54,263 nucleotides of DNA from Deltaproteobacteria bacterium. GTDB taxonomy: Bacteria > Desulfobacterota > Binatia > UBA9968. The first letter of the stretch is position 1; the number at the start of each line of letters is the position of its first letter. The notes beneath the pieces are model-generated. The model saw nothing but the letters and a program-made list of their open reading frames with translations, ran no database searches and was not told where the DNA came from. The DNA lies in assembly GCA_009379725.1 (NCBI GenBank), contig WHTF01000014.1, positions 1 through 54,263 of the forward strand, given 5' to 3'. Positions 35,158 through 48,734 of this stretch are shown piece after piece. Position numbers and translations under genes: made by a program.

Positions 35158-35751
35158 TTATTGCAGCTCGTACGGAATCTGCTCCGGCCCATAACCCTGC
35201 CAGTATTTCTTCGTCGCCGGATCGTAGCGGCCCTGCAAAAAACCACCGGCTCTTTCGGCACGAACGATAATCGCAACCGTACGTTCCTCGCCGCTCTCCT
35301 CGGCGTGGATTTGGTAAGGTGCGACGAGATCGACTTTGCCCGGACCGACCTTTACTTTCTCGGTTTGACGGATATCGGCGTAATCGGCTTTCGAGCCATC
35401 ATCGGTCCGCTGATAACGCTCGATCGACTCATGGCCATCGAGAACCCCGTAGAGAGTCCAATTGTGCGCATGATCGTGGATCTGTGTTCGCGACTTCGGG
35501 CTCTTGATGAGACCGTTGATGACAAACTTGTATTCCGGATCCTCGTAAAAAAGCAGATTTTGCGCGCGGTCGTCGCCTTGCCGGCAAACAGGCCAGTTTC
35601 GGGATTGTTCCTTGATCGATGGGTCGCCGATTAGAGCCTCAAGCAGCGGCGCCATCTTTTCCCAACGTCTCACGGGATCTTGTTCTCCGGCAAAAAGCTC
35701 GCGAGCCGACATAATGAACTGTTGAACAGCCGACTTGGAATTGGTGTTCAT
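35158..35751 (-). CDS. Cysteine-dioxygenase-type cupin protein
   Basis: A 197-residue single cupin resembling cysteine or thiol dioxygenases. The three-His iron site is predicted as His92, His94 (IHDHAHNW) and His149 (YQIHAE). A VLDGHESIERY strand follows the first motif, as in CDO. Thiol dioxygenases make sulfinic acids; interestingly nitrile hydratase needs cysteine sulfinic/sulfenic ligands, though those form by autoxidation in known enzymes. It is the first gene of the operon with the asparaginase-like and nitrile-hydratase-like genes (41-nt gap). Confidence 0.75.
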   Translation of the reverse strand: MNTNSKSAVQQFIMSARELFAGEQDPVRRWEKMAPLLEALIGDPSIKEQSRNWPVCRQGDDRAQNLLFYEDPEYKFVINGLIKSPKSRTQIHDHAHNWTLYGVLDGHESIERYQRTDDGSKADYADIRQTEKVKVGPGKVDLVAPYQIHAEESGEERTVAIIVRAERAGGFLQGRYDPATKKYWQGYGPEQIPYELQ

Positions 35752-35929
35752 AAACCCTCCTGGTCGTCGATAGAGAAATTTGAAGAACGTTTGACTGTGT
35801 TAATAATCCCACCGACAACTTGAGGTCAAGTTCAGAGTCATATCTTTTTAGGGGGGAGCTGCCGTGCCCGCGATGCTGCGGCAGCGACCATAGGAGTCAC
35901 CCCTGGAATTTTATGATTCGGAAAAAGCC

Positions 35930-37225
<1,296 letters not shown>

Positions 37226-38404
37226 TTAAGCGCACGCCGCCGCTTTTTTAAGATCCTCGACCCGATCAGTTTTTTCCCAAGTGAAGTGGCCGTCCTCCGG
37301 CGTGCGGCCAAAGTGCCCGTAGGACGCCGTGGATCGGTAGATAGGTCTCTTCAAATCGAGAGCTTGAATAATGCCCTTGGGTGTTAAATTAAAAATTTCT
37401 TGAACGATCTTGGCGATCGTGCTTTCCGGGATCACTCCGGTACCGAAGGTGTCGACAAGAACCGAAACCGGTTGAGCCACTCCGATGCAGTAGGCGAGTT
37501 GAACTTCACATCTCTGAGCCAGCTCTGCTGCAACAATGTTTTTGGCGACGTAACGGGCCATGTAGGCGGCGCTGCGATCGACTTTCGACGGATCTTTTCC
37601 CGAAAACGCGCCGCCGCCGTGCCGGCCCATGCCACCGTAGGTATCGACGATGATTTTCCGTCCCGTGAGGCCGCAGTCTCCTTGAGGGCCGCCGACCACG
37701 AAACGACCGGTCGGATTGACATGAAAAACCGTGTCTTTGACAAGGTACTCGGCCGGAATCACCGCCTTGATCACACCCTCTATAATCGTTTCTCGAAGTT
37801 TAGCGTAGTCAACATCGGGGCTATGTTGGCTGGAAATAACCACGCTCTGAACTTTTACCGGTTTGCCGTTCCGATACTCGACGGTCACCTGGGATTTGCT
37901 GTCGGGTCTGAGGAAGTATGCTTCGCCGCCTTTGCGAATTTTGGCCAGGTACTTCACCAGGCTATGGGCCATTTGAATAGGCAGGGGCATGAATTCGGGA
38001 GTTTCGTCACAGGCATAGCCGAACATCATTCCCTGGTCGCCTGCGCCCTGTTCCTTATGGAGGCCTTCGCCTTCGGTAACCCCTTGAGAAATATCCGGCG
38101 ACTGCTGCTCGACGGCGGTGAGAATAGCGCACGTGTTGCCGTCAAATCCCATTGCCGAATCGGTATAGCCGATGTCGCGCACAACCTCTCTGGCAACATC
38201 GGTATAACTCACTTTGGCGTTACTGGTTATTTCTCCGGCGATAACGATCATGCCGGTCTTCGCCAAACTTTCACACGCCACCCGGCTATTCGGATCATGT
38301 GCTAAATGAGCGTCCAGCACCGCATCCGAGATCTGATCGCAAAGTTTGTCGGGATGACCTTCGGAAACAGATTCCGATGTGAATAGAAAGTCTCTACCAG
38401 CCAT
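37226..38404 (-). CDS. metK: S-adenosylmethionine synthetase
   Basis: Makes SAM from methionine and ATP. 392 residues with all three family signatures: [33 protein letters not shown], and [35 protein letters not shown] is also intact. Together with ahcY immediately downstream, it forms a methyl-cycle unit; the MetE-like gene at 20.5 kb is separate. The 77-nt upstream gap is too short for, and shows no sign of, a SAM riboswitch. Confidence 0.97.
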   Translation of the reverse strand: MAGRDFLFTSESVSEGHPDKLCDQISDAVLDAHLAHDPNSRVACESLAKTGMIVIAGEITSNAKVSYTDVAREVVRDIGYTDSAMGFDGNTCAILTAVEQQSPDISQGVTEGEGLHKEQGAGDQGMMFGYACDETPEFMPLPIQMAHSLVKYLAKIRKGGEAYFLRPDSKSQVTVEYRNGKPVKVQSVVISSQHSPDVDYAKLRETIIEGVIKAVIPAEYLVKDTVFHVNPTGRFVVGGPQGDCGLTGRKIIVDTYGGMGRHGGGAFSGKDPSKVDRSAAYMARYVAKNIVAAELAQRCEVQLAYCIGVAQPVSVLVDTFGTGVIPESTIAKIVQEIFNLTPKGIIQALDLKRPIYRSTASYGHFGRTPEDGHFTWEKTDRVEDLKKAAACA

Positions 38405-38481
38405 GAAATAGACCTCCCGAGGGTGATTGAACTCAAAAATGAATCAGTTTGGTATAACGAATAAGAGGTGGGGATTCAACC

Positions 38482-38757
38482 TTACTCGTTCTCGTTGAAT
38501 CTCTTGTCGATCAGCTTCTCAATCGCCCTCACCGCCTGCTCGGCGTCGTCGCCGGTGGCCTCCACCTGAATCTTACTTCCTTGTGTCGCCGCCAAGGTTA
38601 GCACGCCCATAATGCTGCGGGCGTCGGTCGTCTGGCCATCCTTGGCGATGCTGATTTGGGCCGAAAAGCGGTTGACCGTTTGCACCAGGAGCGCCGCCGC
38701 GCGAGCATGGAGCCCCAACTTATTTCTGATCTCGATCTTCTTGACGACTTTACCCAT
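38482..38757 (-). CDS. ptsH: HPr-family phosphocarrier protein
   Basis: A 91-residue HPr. The phosphorylated histidine is His17 in GLHARAA and the regulatory serine position is Ser48 in ARSIMGVLTLAA. It follows rapZ by 3 nt and ends the nitrogen-PTS set (ptsN, rapZ, HPr). It may be NPr-like rather than a sugar-transport HPr, since no sugar PTS permease is here and EI is not in the window. It would donate phosphate to EIIA-Ntr. Confidence 0.92.
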   Translation of the reverse strand: MGKVVKKIEIRNKLGLHARAAALLVQTVNRFSAQISIAKDGQTTDARSIMGVLTLAATQGSKIQVEATGDDAEQAVRAIEKLIDKRFNENE

Positions 38758-38760
38758 GCG

Positions 38761-39627
38761 TTACTTGTGGATGTCCCGGTGTTTAACATGGATACGGAAT
38801 TTGCCGGCACCCAATCTTCTCTGCAACTCTTCAACCAGGACGACGGACCGATGACGTCCGCCGGTGCACCCGAGAGCCAAAGTCAGGCTGCTCTTACCCT
38901 CGCGCTCATACAAGGGCAACGTGAACTCCAGCAGCGAGAACAGCCGGTCCAGAAAGGCCCGCGTCTCTTCATTCTTCAAAACATATTCTTCTACTTCGTT
39001 TTCCAAGCCGTCCTTGGGGCGGAGTTCACTGACGAAATACGGATTCGGCAAAAAGCGAACATCCAAAATCATATCGGTATCGTGCGGAATGCCGTACTTG
39101 TATCCAAACGACGTAAGAAAGACGTTCATGCTGCGGGAATAGGGCACTTGGCAAAACCGTTCTTCCATTTCTCGTTTCAGTTGATGCACGTTCAGATCGC
39201 TGGTGTCGATCATCTTATCAGCAAGTTCCCGCATCGCCTCGAGCGCCTTGCGTTCACGCGAGATGCCTTCCTGGACCGGCTCTTCTCCCGCGAGCGGATG
39301 CGGTCGCCGGGTTTCGCTGAACCGCCGTAATAACACTTCATCCGAGGCATCGAAAAAAAGCACCTGGACGTGGTGACCGGCAGAACGCATATCAGCCAGG
39401 ACTTGCGGCCACGCCTGCAAAAAGTGTCCTCCTCGTAAGTCAACGCCGAGCGCAATCCGAGGAATTCCCTCATCGTACCCTTCGCAAAGATCGATAAATT
39501 TTGGAATGAGCAGGGCGGGCAGATTATCGATGCAGAAAAAGCCGTTATCCTCGAGGGCGCGAATTGCGACGCTTTTTCCCGACCCTGAAAGTCCCGTGAT
39601 GATGATGATTTCTAGGCCATCCACCAT
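38761..39627 (-). CDS. rapZ: RNase adapter / nucleotide-binding protein RapZ
   Basis: A 288-residue P-loop protein of the RapZ (YvcJ/YhbJ) family. Walker A is GLSGSGKS at 12-19, followed by EDNGFFCIDNLP, LGVDLRGG and a C-terminal GCTGGRHRSV segment. In enterobacteria RapZ tunes GlmS level through sRNA decay; whether it does so here is unknown, although glmS is in this window at 11-12.9 kb. Bacterial rpoN clusters often carry rapZ beside ptsN. Spacing to ptsN is 6 nt. Confidence 0.95.
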   Translation of the reverse strand: MVDGLEIIIITGLSGSGKSVAIRALEDNGFFCIDNLPALLIPKFIDLCEGYDEGIPRIALGVDLRGGHFLQAWPQVLADMRSAGHHVQVLFFDASDEVLLRRFSETRRPHPLAGEEPVQEGISRERKALEAMRELADKMIDTSDLNVHQLKREMEERFCQVPYSRSMNVFLTSFGYKYGIPHDTDMILDVRFLPNPYFVSELRPKDGLENEVEEYVLKNEETRAFLDRLFSLLEFTLPLYEREGKSSLTLALGCTGGRHRSVVLVEELQRRLGAGKFRIHVKHRDIHK

Positions 39628-39633
39628 ATGAGA

Positions 39634-40095
39634 TCAAAACTTCTGGTCCTCGGTCGCAATGATGTCGTAAATCTCTTGGCGCGTTTTGGCCGCCATCAGT
39701 CGGTCGCGCAAAGCGGGATCCTTGAGCAACCGCGATATTCTGGCCAGGGCTTTCAAGTGATCCGCCGCTGCATCCTGAGGCGCAATGAGCAGAAAAAATA
39801 GATACGTCGGCTCGCCGTCCAGAGACGCAAAATCAACTCCTTTCAAGCTACGCGCAAACAACCCGGAAACACGTTGAACATTCGGCAGCTTGCCATGCGG
39901 AATCGCGACGCCTTCGCCGATCGCCGTCGTGCTGATTTTCTCCCGCTCCTGCAAGACCCGTAAGCACGCGGCAGGCTCGAGGATCAAATCGCTGCTTGCC
40001 AATTGGCGCGCCATTTCATCAAGAACTGCGGTTTTTTCTTTTCCGCTCAGATCTGCGATAACCCGATCGGGCGTTAAGAAATCGGTGATCTTCAC
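39634..40095 (-). CDS. ptsN: Nitrogen-regulatory PTS EIIA component
   Basis: A 153-residue EIIA-Ntr/fructose-type PTS domain with the phosphorylated His67 in EGVAIPHGKL. It takes phosphate from HPr/NPr and acts as a signal linking carbon, nitrogen or potassium state to other proteins rather than as part of a sugar transporter. It overlaps hpf by 4 nt and is the fourth cistron of the rpoN set. Full length. Confidence 0.93.
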   Translation of the reverse strand: MKITDFLTPDRVIADLSGKEKTAVLDEMARQLASSDLILEPAACLRVLQEREKISTTAIGEGVAIPHGKLPNVQRVSGLFARSLKGVDFASLDGEPTYLFFLLIAPQDAAADHLKALARISRLLKDPALRDRLMAAKTRQEIYDIIATEDQKF

Positions 40096-40415
40096 GCTTG
40101 CGGCTTTCTCCTGCGCACGAGCTTTGTTTTCGCTTTCTGCTTTTTCACTTGGCGCTTAATATTATCCATGACTAGATCGATGGCAGAATAAAGATTTTCA
40201 GTTTCTTCTTTGCCATGGATCATGGTGCCGTGCGCGTGCAGTTCTACCTCCGCGCTCTGGCGTTCTTTAGATTCCACTGAAAGAACCACGTGGGCGTCCA
40301 AAGAAGATTGTGGATAATATTTGCCGATTCGGTGGATTTTCTCTTCGGCATATTGCTTCAATGCGTTGGTGGGTTCAGTATGACGAAACGTCACAGATAC
40401 TTTCACGTCGCTCAT
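40092..40415 (-). CDS. hpf: Ribosome hibernation-promoting factor, short form
   Basis: A 107-residue HPF/YfiA protein that binds the 30S subunit and promotes 100S or inactive 70S ribosomes in slow growth. The product starts at MSDVKVSVTFRHTEPT, the family start; the longer open frame upstream is rpoN sequence in another frame. It ends in a basic tail (KTKLVRRRKPQA), the RNA-contacting part, and lacks the long-form C-terminal domain. Located 22 nt after rpoN, as in many rpoN loci. Confidence 0.92.
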   Translation of the reverse strand: MSDVKVSVTFRHTEPTNALKQYAEEKIHRIGKYYPQSSLDAHVVLSVESKERQSAEVELHAHGTMIHGKEETENLYSAIDLVMDNIKRQVKKQKAKTKLVRRRKPQA

Positions 40416-40437
40416 CGGGTAGTCTTCCCTCTTGTTT

Positions 40438-41913
40438 TTACTTGCGGAAAAAGGGCTGGCGCCGCTTCGACGACGGGAGTATCCCCATGGCTTCCCTGTA
40501 CTTGGCCACGGTGCGGCGTGCGATATCGATGGAACTGTCGGACAGCAGTGCGGCAATGTGTTGGTCGCTATACGGTTTGCGTGGGTCTTCGGCCGCGATG
40601 ATGCCGCGAATCTTTTCTTTGACGCTCTCACTGGCGACGTCCTCTCCATTGCCGCCCTTCAGTCCGCTTTGGAAGAAAAACTTGAGTTCGAACAAGCCCT
40701 GCGGGGTGTGGACGTATTTATTCGCCGTCGCCCGGCTCACGGTAGATTCGTGCATGTGGATGTCCTCCGCCACATCCCGCAGCACCATCGGTTTCAACTG
40801 ACTAACGCCATGATCAAGGAAGTCTAATTGAAATTTAAAAATACTTTGAGTCACACGGTACAGGGTTTGCTGACGCTGCTGGATACTTTTGATGAGCCAA
40901 GTGGCGGCACGGACTTTTTCCTGAAGATATTGGCGCGCTTGCTCTTCCGCCACACCCTCCTGCCCTGCCATACGGCGATATAAGGGGCTGATCCGTAACC
41001 GCGGGACACCGTCGTCGTTAAGATAGATAACGTATTCTCCGGCGATTTTTTCCACGAATACGTCGGGCAATACGGTACGAACATCTTCCTGCTCGAAGCC
41101 GCGGGAAGGTTTAGGTTCTAAAGAAGTGATGAGATGTGCCGCGTCGGCAATTTCGTCAATGGTCGTTCCAAGGTCACGGGCGAGCTTCTCGTACCGCTTG
41201 GACTCTAAATAACTGAGATAGTCTGAGACTATGCGGGCAGCTAAACTCGTGCCGAGGTCTAGGTTTTGTAGTTGTACAAGCAGACACTCGCGCAGATCGC
41301 GCGCCGCGACACCGATAGGATCGAAGAACTGAATACGTTTTAAAATGGCTTCCGACTCCTCGGGCGTACTTCCGGTAGCCGTGCAAAGTTCTTCTAAGGT
41401 TAGCGCCAAATAGCCGTTTTCACTTAGGTTCTGGATGATATATTGACCTATCATCGATTCGCGTTCAGTAATTTTTGAGAGCCGAAGCTGCCAAATCAGA
41501 TGATCTTCAAGAGAGGTCTTCTTGGTTAAACTGTTCTCCCAGGACGGTGGTGCATCGCCATCGTCGGAAGTCGCTTCAGCTGTCAATGATCCGTGGATCG
41601 AGTTGGAATGGGTATCGAGGTATTCCTGCCAATCCAGAGTGCCGATTTTATCTACAGCCGAGAGTTCCCGGTTGGGAACCGTCTCGGGGAGTAAATCCCC
41701 TGCTTGGCCTTGGGCCTCCGCTCGCGGCTGTTCTCCACCTTCCGGTTCCTCCGCCGCTCCTTCTTCGAGTGCAGGGTTTTCCTGCAGTTCTTTCAGGACC
41801 ATTTCTTCCAGTTCGACGCGGGAAAGCTGCAGCAGCTTGATAGCTTGCTGCAATTGCGGCGTCATGACTAACTGTTGAGCGAGCTTTTGAACCTGGCGAA
41901 TTTCCAGAGCCAT
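40438..41913 (-). CDS. rpoN: RNA polymerase sigma-54 factor
   Basis: 491 residues from the ATG at 41913; the frame is open 30 codons further into lptB but the MALEIRQVQKLAQQL start is the family start. Region I is Gln/Leu-rich (VMTPQLQQAIKLLQLS), region II is acidic, and the C-terminus has the HTH and the RpoN box (ARRTVAKYRE). Directs transcription from GG-N10-GC promoters with enhancer-binding AAA+ activators. One strong candidate promoter of that type is at 25090 in this window. It lies one nucleotide after lptB. Confidence 0.97.
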   Translation of the reverse strand: MALEIRQVQKLAQQLVMTPQLQQAIKLLQLSRVELEEMVLKELQENPALEEGAAEEPEGGEQPRAEAQGQAGDLLPETVPNRELSAVDKIGTLDWQEYLDTHSNSIHGSLTAEATSDDGDAPPSWENSLTKKTSLEDHLIWQLRLSKITERESMIGQYIIQNLSENGYLALTLEELCTATGSTPEESEAILKRIQFFDPIGVAARDLRECLLVQLQNLDLGTSLAARIVSDYLSYLESKRYEKLARDLGTTIDEIADAAHLITSLEPKPSRGFEQEDVRTVLPDVFVEKIAGEYVIYLNDDGVPRLRISPLYRRMAGQEGVAEEQARQYLQEKVRAATWLIKSIQQRQQTLYRVTQSIFKFQLDFLDHGVSQLKPMVLRDVAEDIHMHESTVSRATANKYVHTPQGLFELKFFFQSGLKGGNGEDVASESVKEKIRGIIAAEDPRKPYSDQHIAALLSDSSIDIARRTVAKYREAMGILPSSKRRQPFFRK

Positions 41914-41914
41914 A

Positions 41915-42637
41915 CTAAAACTTAAAACCTTCCCCCAAATAGAATTTTCTGGCTTTCGGACTGGATGATATATCTCCCGGAGTTCCTTGCTCGAGGATAT
42001 CACCGTTATTCAGAATATAGGCACGATCGCATATCCCCAGAGTCTCGCGAACATTATGGTCGGTAATGAGAATGCCAATTCCGCTGGTTATGAGTTTACG
42101 AATGATCTTCTGGATCTCGGCAACCGCGATGGGATCGACACCGGTGAACGGTTCATCAAGCAAAACAAAATAGGGCGACAAGACCAACGCCCGAGCGATT
42201 TCCACTCTACGCCGTTCACCTCCGGAGAGGGTAAAGGCTTTGTTCTTAGCGAGATGTCCAATCCCTAACATGTTCAGTAACATTTCGCATCGCTCTTGCC
42301 GTTCTCCATTATTCAGATCGAGGGTCTCGAGAATTGCCTGCAGGTTCTCTTCCACAGTCAGGCGCCGAAATACCGAAGACTCCTGCGGCAAATAACTAAT
42401 CCCGGCGCGGGCCCTTTGATACATCGGCGCCGCAGTCAAGTCTTGGTCGTTCAATAATACTTTTCCTTCGTCTGGATGCACTAATCCCACCATCATGTGA
42501 AACGTCGTTGTCTTGCCCGCTCCATTGGGCCCAAGCAGGCCCACTACCTCACCAGCATTCACCTTTAGGTTCACTCCATTGACCACGCGACGACCATTAT
42601 AGCTCTTCGCGACTGCCTCCGCCTTTAAGACACTCAT
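41915..42637 (-). CDS. lptB: LPS export ABC transporter ATP-binding protein
   Basis: A 240-residue ABC ATPase that powers LPS extraction from the inner membrane with LptFG. Walker A is GPNGAGKT at 36-43, the signature is [15 protein letters not shown], Walker B is [15 protein letters not shown], and the H-loop is [12 protein letters not shown]; the PTAM-like [18 protein letters not shown] is LptB-specific. It overlaps lptA by 4 nt. LptF and LptG are not in the window. Confidence 0.96.
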   Translation of the reverse strand: MSVLKAEAVAKSYNGRRVVNGVNLKVNAGEVVGLLGPNGAGKTTTFHMMVGLVHPDEGKVLLNDQDLTAAPMYQRARAGISYLPQESSVFRRLTVEENLQAILETLDLNNGERQERCEMLLNMLGIGHLAKNKAFTLSGGERRRVEIARALVLSPYFVLLDEPFTGVDPIAVAEIQKIIRKLITSGIGILITDHNVRETLGICDRAYILNNGDILEQGTPGDISSSPKARKFYLGEGFKF

Positions 42638-43206
42638 TTACCCTTGCTCGAACCTGTCTCGTCTTTATTTTCATCCTTCTTCTGCAGTTCGTCTGGAAAG
42701 ATCGTCACTTGCACTCTCACCTGGTCCTTGCCTTCTGCCACCGCACGGTCCTGGTCGATATAGTAGATAATCCGGGATCCGGTGACCTGGTTGTTGCCCT
42801 GCCGCATGACGGGATTGCCGGTTAATGTGACTGTTTTCGCCTGATCATCGAATACCGCCTTATCTCCCGTCGCCATCCGAGTTCCCTGAGTCGCATTGAC
42901 CTTACCCTCCGCCACGATCTGTCTAATTTGTTTCATTTCCGGATCGTAGACAGCCGTTAAAGTTTCGCTGCGCATGGTCATGTCCGATTGAATGGTCACC
43001 ACCCGGCCTTTATAGGTGATGGTATTCTTCTTCTGGTCGACTTCCATCCAGTCAGAAGTGATATAAATCGGATCTTTCTTGTTAAATTCGAAGACGCTTT
43101 CGCCGTTCTTACCCTTTGCGTCATCCTTCGCCGCCCCATAAGCCGGATCGACAACAAACCAAGCGAGTAAGATTATAAACCAGAAGCCTAAACTCAAATA
43201 CTTCAT
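42634..43206 (-). CDS. lptA: LPS transport periplasmic protein
   Basis: A 190-residue exported OstA/LptA-domain protein. The signal peptide (about 1-24, ending AYG) is followed by [25 protein letters not shown], the start of the beta-jellyroll repeats that bridge LPS across the periplasm. The C-terminus is Lys/Glu-rich ([18 protein letters not shown]) and not part of the fold. Between lptB and lptC, as usual. Confidence 0.93.
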   Translation of the reverse strand: MKYLSLGFWFIILLAWFVVDPAYGAAKDDAKGKNGESVFEFNKKDPIYITSDWMEVDQKKNTITYKGRVVTIQSDMTMRSETLTAVYDPEMKQIRQIVAEGKVNATQGTRMATGDKAVFDDQAKTVTLTGNPVMRQGNNQVTGSRIIYYIDQDRAVAEGKDQVRVQVTIFPDELQKKDENKDETGSSKGK

Positions 43207-43217
43207 CTCCCTCTCAC

Positions 43218-43832
43218 CTAGCTCTTGCCGGACCTGCCTTTTTGCTTAGCAAGTTTTTCGGGTTCTAGCTTGGTCCTTACGTTACCGAGCAAACGCACCT
43301 TACTGTCTCCCAGGTCAACTTCCATACTGGAGCCTTCCAATCGCAGTCCCTCGCCGACCATCGTCGTTCTCTGGGGCATTAAAATTTGTTCGTTTGCCGG
43401 CAGGTAGGTAGCTTCTTGGGTCTTCAGAATGTAGCCCTTGTAGGAAAGTTCTATTCCGCCCTCGAGCTGCATTTTCTCAAGCTCCTTGTCGTTCAAATAA
43501 ACATGCGCTGTCTCAGCCGACGCTTCAGCTATCTGACCCTCTTTATCGTAATAGATAAAGCGCGGCTTTGTCACGACGGCTTCTCTTTGATCCTTGTTGA
43601 AGCTCGCGTCATCGCCGAGCAGTTCCCACACGGTCCGCCCATCTTCCACTTTGGCCCGGCGAAAATCTTTGATCCTGAGTGCCGTCTCCGGCAAGTAGTC
43701 CAGAGCCTGCAGCGGGTTTCTCTTGATCTCTCGGAGTTTGTTGATCCAGATGGCCTCCGTCACCTTGTAACCGACGGCGCCCAAACCCATAAAAATCACC
43801 AGTAGCAATAAGAATCGTCTAGTTTTACGCAT
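43218..43832 (-). CDS. lptC: LPS export protein LptC
   Basis: A 204-residue bitopic protein with one N-terminal transmembrane helix (about residues 6-25, LLLLVIFMGLGAVGYKV) and a periplasmic jellyroll (AHVYLNDKELEKMQLEGGIELSYKGY, ATYLPANEQ). It links LptBFG to LptA. It is 11 nt before lptA. The 102-nt gap to kdsC upstream may hold a promoter, but nothing stands out. Confidence 0.9.
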   Translation of the reverse strand: MRKTRRFLLLLVIFMGLGAVGYKVTEAIWINKLREIKRNPLQALDYLPETALRIKDFRRAKVEDGRTVWELLGDDASFNKDQREAVVTKPRFIYYDKEGQIAEASAETAHVYLNDKELEKMQLEGGIELSYKGYILKTQEATYLPANEQILMPQRTTMVGEGLRLEGSSMEVDLGDSKVRLLGNVRTKLEPEKLAKQKGRSGKS

Positions 43833-43934
43833 ACAATTTGGCTCGCCACTGGTATAAAAGTATCATTGTTTAAAAATACTGTAAAGGAACAGGCATGAAA
43901 TTTGCTTTTCTCTAGTGAGCTGTGGCAGGTACTA

Positions 43935-44480
43935 CTAGTATGTTCGATGCTGTCTCGTGAGTTGGTCCCACTTGGCTTGCGATTTGAGTAATAATTCAGC
44001 GACTTCCCTAACCGCCCCCCTCCCACCGAAGGCTTCCGTTACATAGTCGACAAGGGAGAATAGTTCCGGCCAACCATCCCTAACGGTGACCGCCAGACCC
44101 ACACGATCTAAGATCGGCAGGTCGACGATGTCATCGCCAACATAGGCAATCTGCGCCTCTGCAATTCCGGTTTCATGCTGTATCGATCGATAGGCATGCG
44201 CTTTGCTCCGGACTCCCTGATGAACGATGGCAACGCCCAATTCTCTTGCTCGAAATGCTACCACCTTTGACTTTCGCGCAGTGATAAACCCTACTTGAAT
44301 TCCCGCCTGTATCAGCAAAGCGATGCCCTGGCCATCACGAACGTCAAAGTGTTTTGTTTCCGCGCCCCGGTCGTCAATAATGATCCGGCCGTCGGTCAAC
44401 ACTCCATCGACATCGAGCAAAAGCAAACTGATTTTCTCGGCCTTCTTGCGGACCGCGGAAGGAATGCGTTTCACAGGCAA
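43935..44480 (-). CDS. kdsC: 3-deoxy-D-manno-octulosonate 8-phosphate phosphatase
   Basis: A 181-residue HAD-family phosphatase removing phosphate from Kdo-8-P. The catalytic loop is LLLDVDGVLTDG (nucleophile Asp23, acid/base Asp25), followed by GFITARKS and AYVGDDIVDLPIL. No cap domain, as for KdsC. Starts 2 nt after kdsD. Completes free Kdo before CMP activation by KdsB upstream in the same unit. Confidence 0.94.
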   Translation of the reverse strand: MPVKRIPSAVRKKAEKISLLLLDVDGVLTDGRIIIDDRGAETKHFDVRDGQGIALLIQAGIQVGFITARKSKVVAFRARELGVAIVHQGVRSKAHAYRSIQHETGIAEAQIAYVGDDIVDLPILDRVGLAVTVRDGWPELFSLVDYVTEAFGGRGAVREVAELLLKSQAKWDQLTRQHRTY

Positions 44481-44482
44481 GA

Positions 44483-45451
44483 TTAAATACCGACCTTGAG
44501 AAGATCGTGGAGATGAATCACACCGAGCGGTTTGCCGTTACCGTGAAGAACGAACAGCGAAGTAATGGTGTGCTGCTTCATCACAATTACGGCTTCCGCA
44601 GCAAGAGAATCGCCGACAATGGTTTTGGGATTGCGCGTCATTAAATCTTTCGCTTTGAATCTGAAAATATCTCCCTTACATTCCAGGCCACGTCTCAGAT
44701 CGCCGTCGGTAATAATGCCGGTTAATTTCTCCTCGCCATCGACTACTCCGGTGACGCCTAGTCGCTTTGACGTAATTTCGAAAAGCGCATCCTTAATCGG
44801 CGTCTCTTCGCCTACCAAAGGAAGTCTGTCGCCGCAATGCATGAGGTCCTCTACGCGCAATAACAGCCTTCTGCCTAAGATGCCTCCCGGGTGACGCATG
44901 GCAAAGTCTTTTTCGCTAAATCCCTTCGTTTCAAGGAGTACCACGGCCAAAGCATCGCCCATGGCTAACGTCGCGGTGGTACTTGCGGTGGGCGCCAAAC
45001 CCAGAGGGCAGGCCTCTTCCTTTACGCTGATGTCGAGAACGACATCGGCCGCTCGCGCCAGAGTCGAATCGGGTTTGCCTGTCATTACAATCATTTTGAG
45101 CCCGTTTAGCTTGAAATGAGGAATGAGCTTTAAGATCTCCTCGGTTTCACCGCTATTGGAGACGGCAAGAATAACGTCGCCCTTCATTACCATGCCGAGG
45201 TCCCCGTGGATCGCATCCCCCGAATGAAGAAAAAAAGACGGGGTCCCGGTACTGGCCATCGTCGCGGCAATCTTGCGGCAAATTAACCCCGACTTCCCCA
45301 TACCCGTCACGACGACTTTGCCGTGACAGCTACCCAGCACCTCAACGGCATCAAAAAACGTGTGATCGAGACGATCCGCCAGCGATAAGAGTCCCCGGGT
45401 CTCAATGTTCAGAACGTCTCTAGCCCGTTGTAAAATGGCTTCTTGTTTCAT
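44483..45451 (-). CDS. kdsD: Arabinose-5-phosphate isomerase
   Basis: Converts ribulose-5-phosphate to arabinose-5-phosphate, first step of Kdo synthesis. 322 residues: an N-terminal SIS domain (VTGMGKSGLICRKIAATMASTGTPS, SNSGETEEIL) and two C-terminal CBS domains (DLMHCGDRLPLV and DLMTRNPKTIV). Part of the kdsB-pyrG-kdsA-kdsD-kdsC run (7 nt from kdsA). Confidence 0.95.
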   Translation of the reverse strand: MKQEAILQRARDVLNIETRGLLSLADRLDHTFFDAVEVLGSCHGKVVVTGMGKSGLICRKIAATMASTGTPSFFLHSGDAIHGDLGMVMKGDVILAVSNSGETEEILKLIPHFKLNGLKMIVMTGKPDSTLARAADVVLDISVKEEACPLGLAPTASTTATLAMGDALAVVLLETKGFSEKDFAMRHPGGILGRRLLLRVEDLMHCGDRLPLVGEETPIKDALFEITSKRLGVTGVVDGEEKLTGIITDGDLRRGLECKGDIFRFKAKDLMTRNPKTIVGDSLAAEAVIVMKQHTITSLFVLHGNGKPLGVIHLHDLLKVGI

Positions 45452-45458
45452 GACCGGG

Positions 45459-46277
45459 CTATCTTTTCACGACGTCGTCGATTTGTTTAACCGCTCGGAG
45501 GAGATTTTCGAATTCCTTCAACGGCAAAGAGTTTGGACCATCGCTGAGCGCCTTATCGGGGTCTTCGTGAACTTCCATGAATAACGCATCGACGCCCGCT
45601 GCCACGGCCGCGCGCGCCAGCGCCGGGATGTACTTGCGCTCGCCGCCGGATGCATTGCCCAGACCGCCCGGCAACTGCAAACTATGAGTGGCGTCAAATA
45701 CCACGGGATACCCGAGCTCTCGCATCACCACCAAAGAACGCATATCGGAAACCAAATTATTGTAACCGAAGGACACTCCGCGTTCCGTCAATAACACCTG
45801 GTCGTTGCCCGCCGAAAGTATTTTCTGCACGACATTACCGATGTCCCATGGCGCGAGAAACTGCCCTTTCTTGACATTGACCACCTTACCGGATTTCGCT
45901 ACAGCGACAACAAAGTCGGTCTGCCGGCAGAGAAAAGCCGGGATCTGCAACACGTCGGCAACTTGCTGAACCGCTGCCACCTGATCTGTTTCATGCACAT
46001 CGGTCAAAATCGGTACCCCAACCTTCCGTTTCACCTCAGCAAGAATTTCCAACCCCTTGTCCAACCCTGGGCCGCGAAATGAATCGATCGAGGACCGGTT
46101 TGCCTTATCGTAAGAAGATTTGAAAATATAAGGAATGTTTATGCGATCGGCCGCTTCTTTGAGCAACGACGCGTGCCGTAACGCAGACTCCCGGCTTTCA
46201 ATCACACACGGCCCACCGATCACAGCCAGAGGTCGGCCGGCGCCGATTTCAAAATGACCTACTTTGACCCGCTTCAT
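45459..46277 (-). CDS. kdsA: 3-deoxy-8-phosphooctulonate synthase
   Basis: Condenses arabinose-5-phosphate and phosphoenolpyruvate to Kdo-8-phosphate. With the ATG at 46277 it is 272 residues, starting [12 protein letters not shown], then [28 protein letters not shown] and [11 protein letters not shown]; the upstream 41 codons of the open frame lack similarity and lie in pyrG. The Cys in GGPCVIES is the position that in metal-dependent KdsA is a ligand. Followed by kdsD at 7 nt. Confidence 0.96.
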   Translation of the reverse strand: MKRVKVGHFEIGAGRPLAVIGGPCVIESRESALRHASLLKEAADRINIPYIFKSSYDKANRSSIDSFRGPGLDKGLEILAEVKRKVGVPILTDVHETDQVAAVQQVADVLQIPAFLCRQTDFVVAVAKSGKVVNVKKGQFLAPWDIGNVVQKILSAGNDQVLLTERGVSFGYNNLVSDMRSLVVMRELGYPVVFDATHSLQLPGGLGNASGGERKYIPALARAAVAAGVDALFMEVHEDPDKALSDGPNSLPLKEFENLLRAVKQIDDVVKR

Positions 46278-46306
46278 AGTTTTGAAAAACTTAACAATAG
46301 CCGTCG

Positions 46307-48734
<2,428 letters not shown>

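Noticed and set aside
35858-35885. Hairpin downstream of ahcY
   Set aside because: 7-bp stem but the flank is A-rich, not T-rich, in the direction of transcription, so not a terminator.
37400-38305. 301-codon plus-strand open frame
   Set aside because: Antisense shadow of metK.
38405-38481. SAM riboswitch before metK
   Set aside because: The 77-nt gap is short and shows no recognisable aptamer arrangement.
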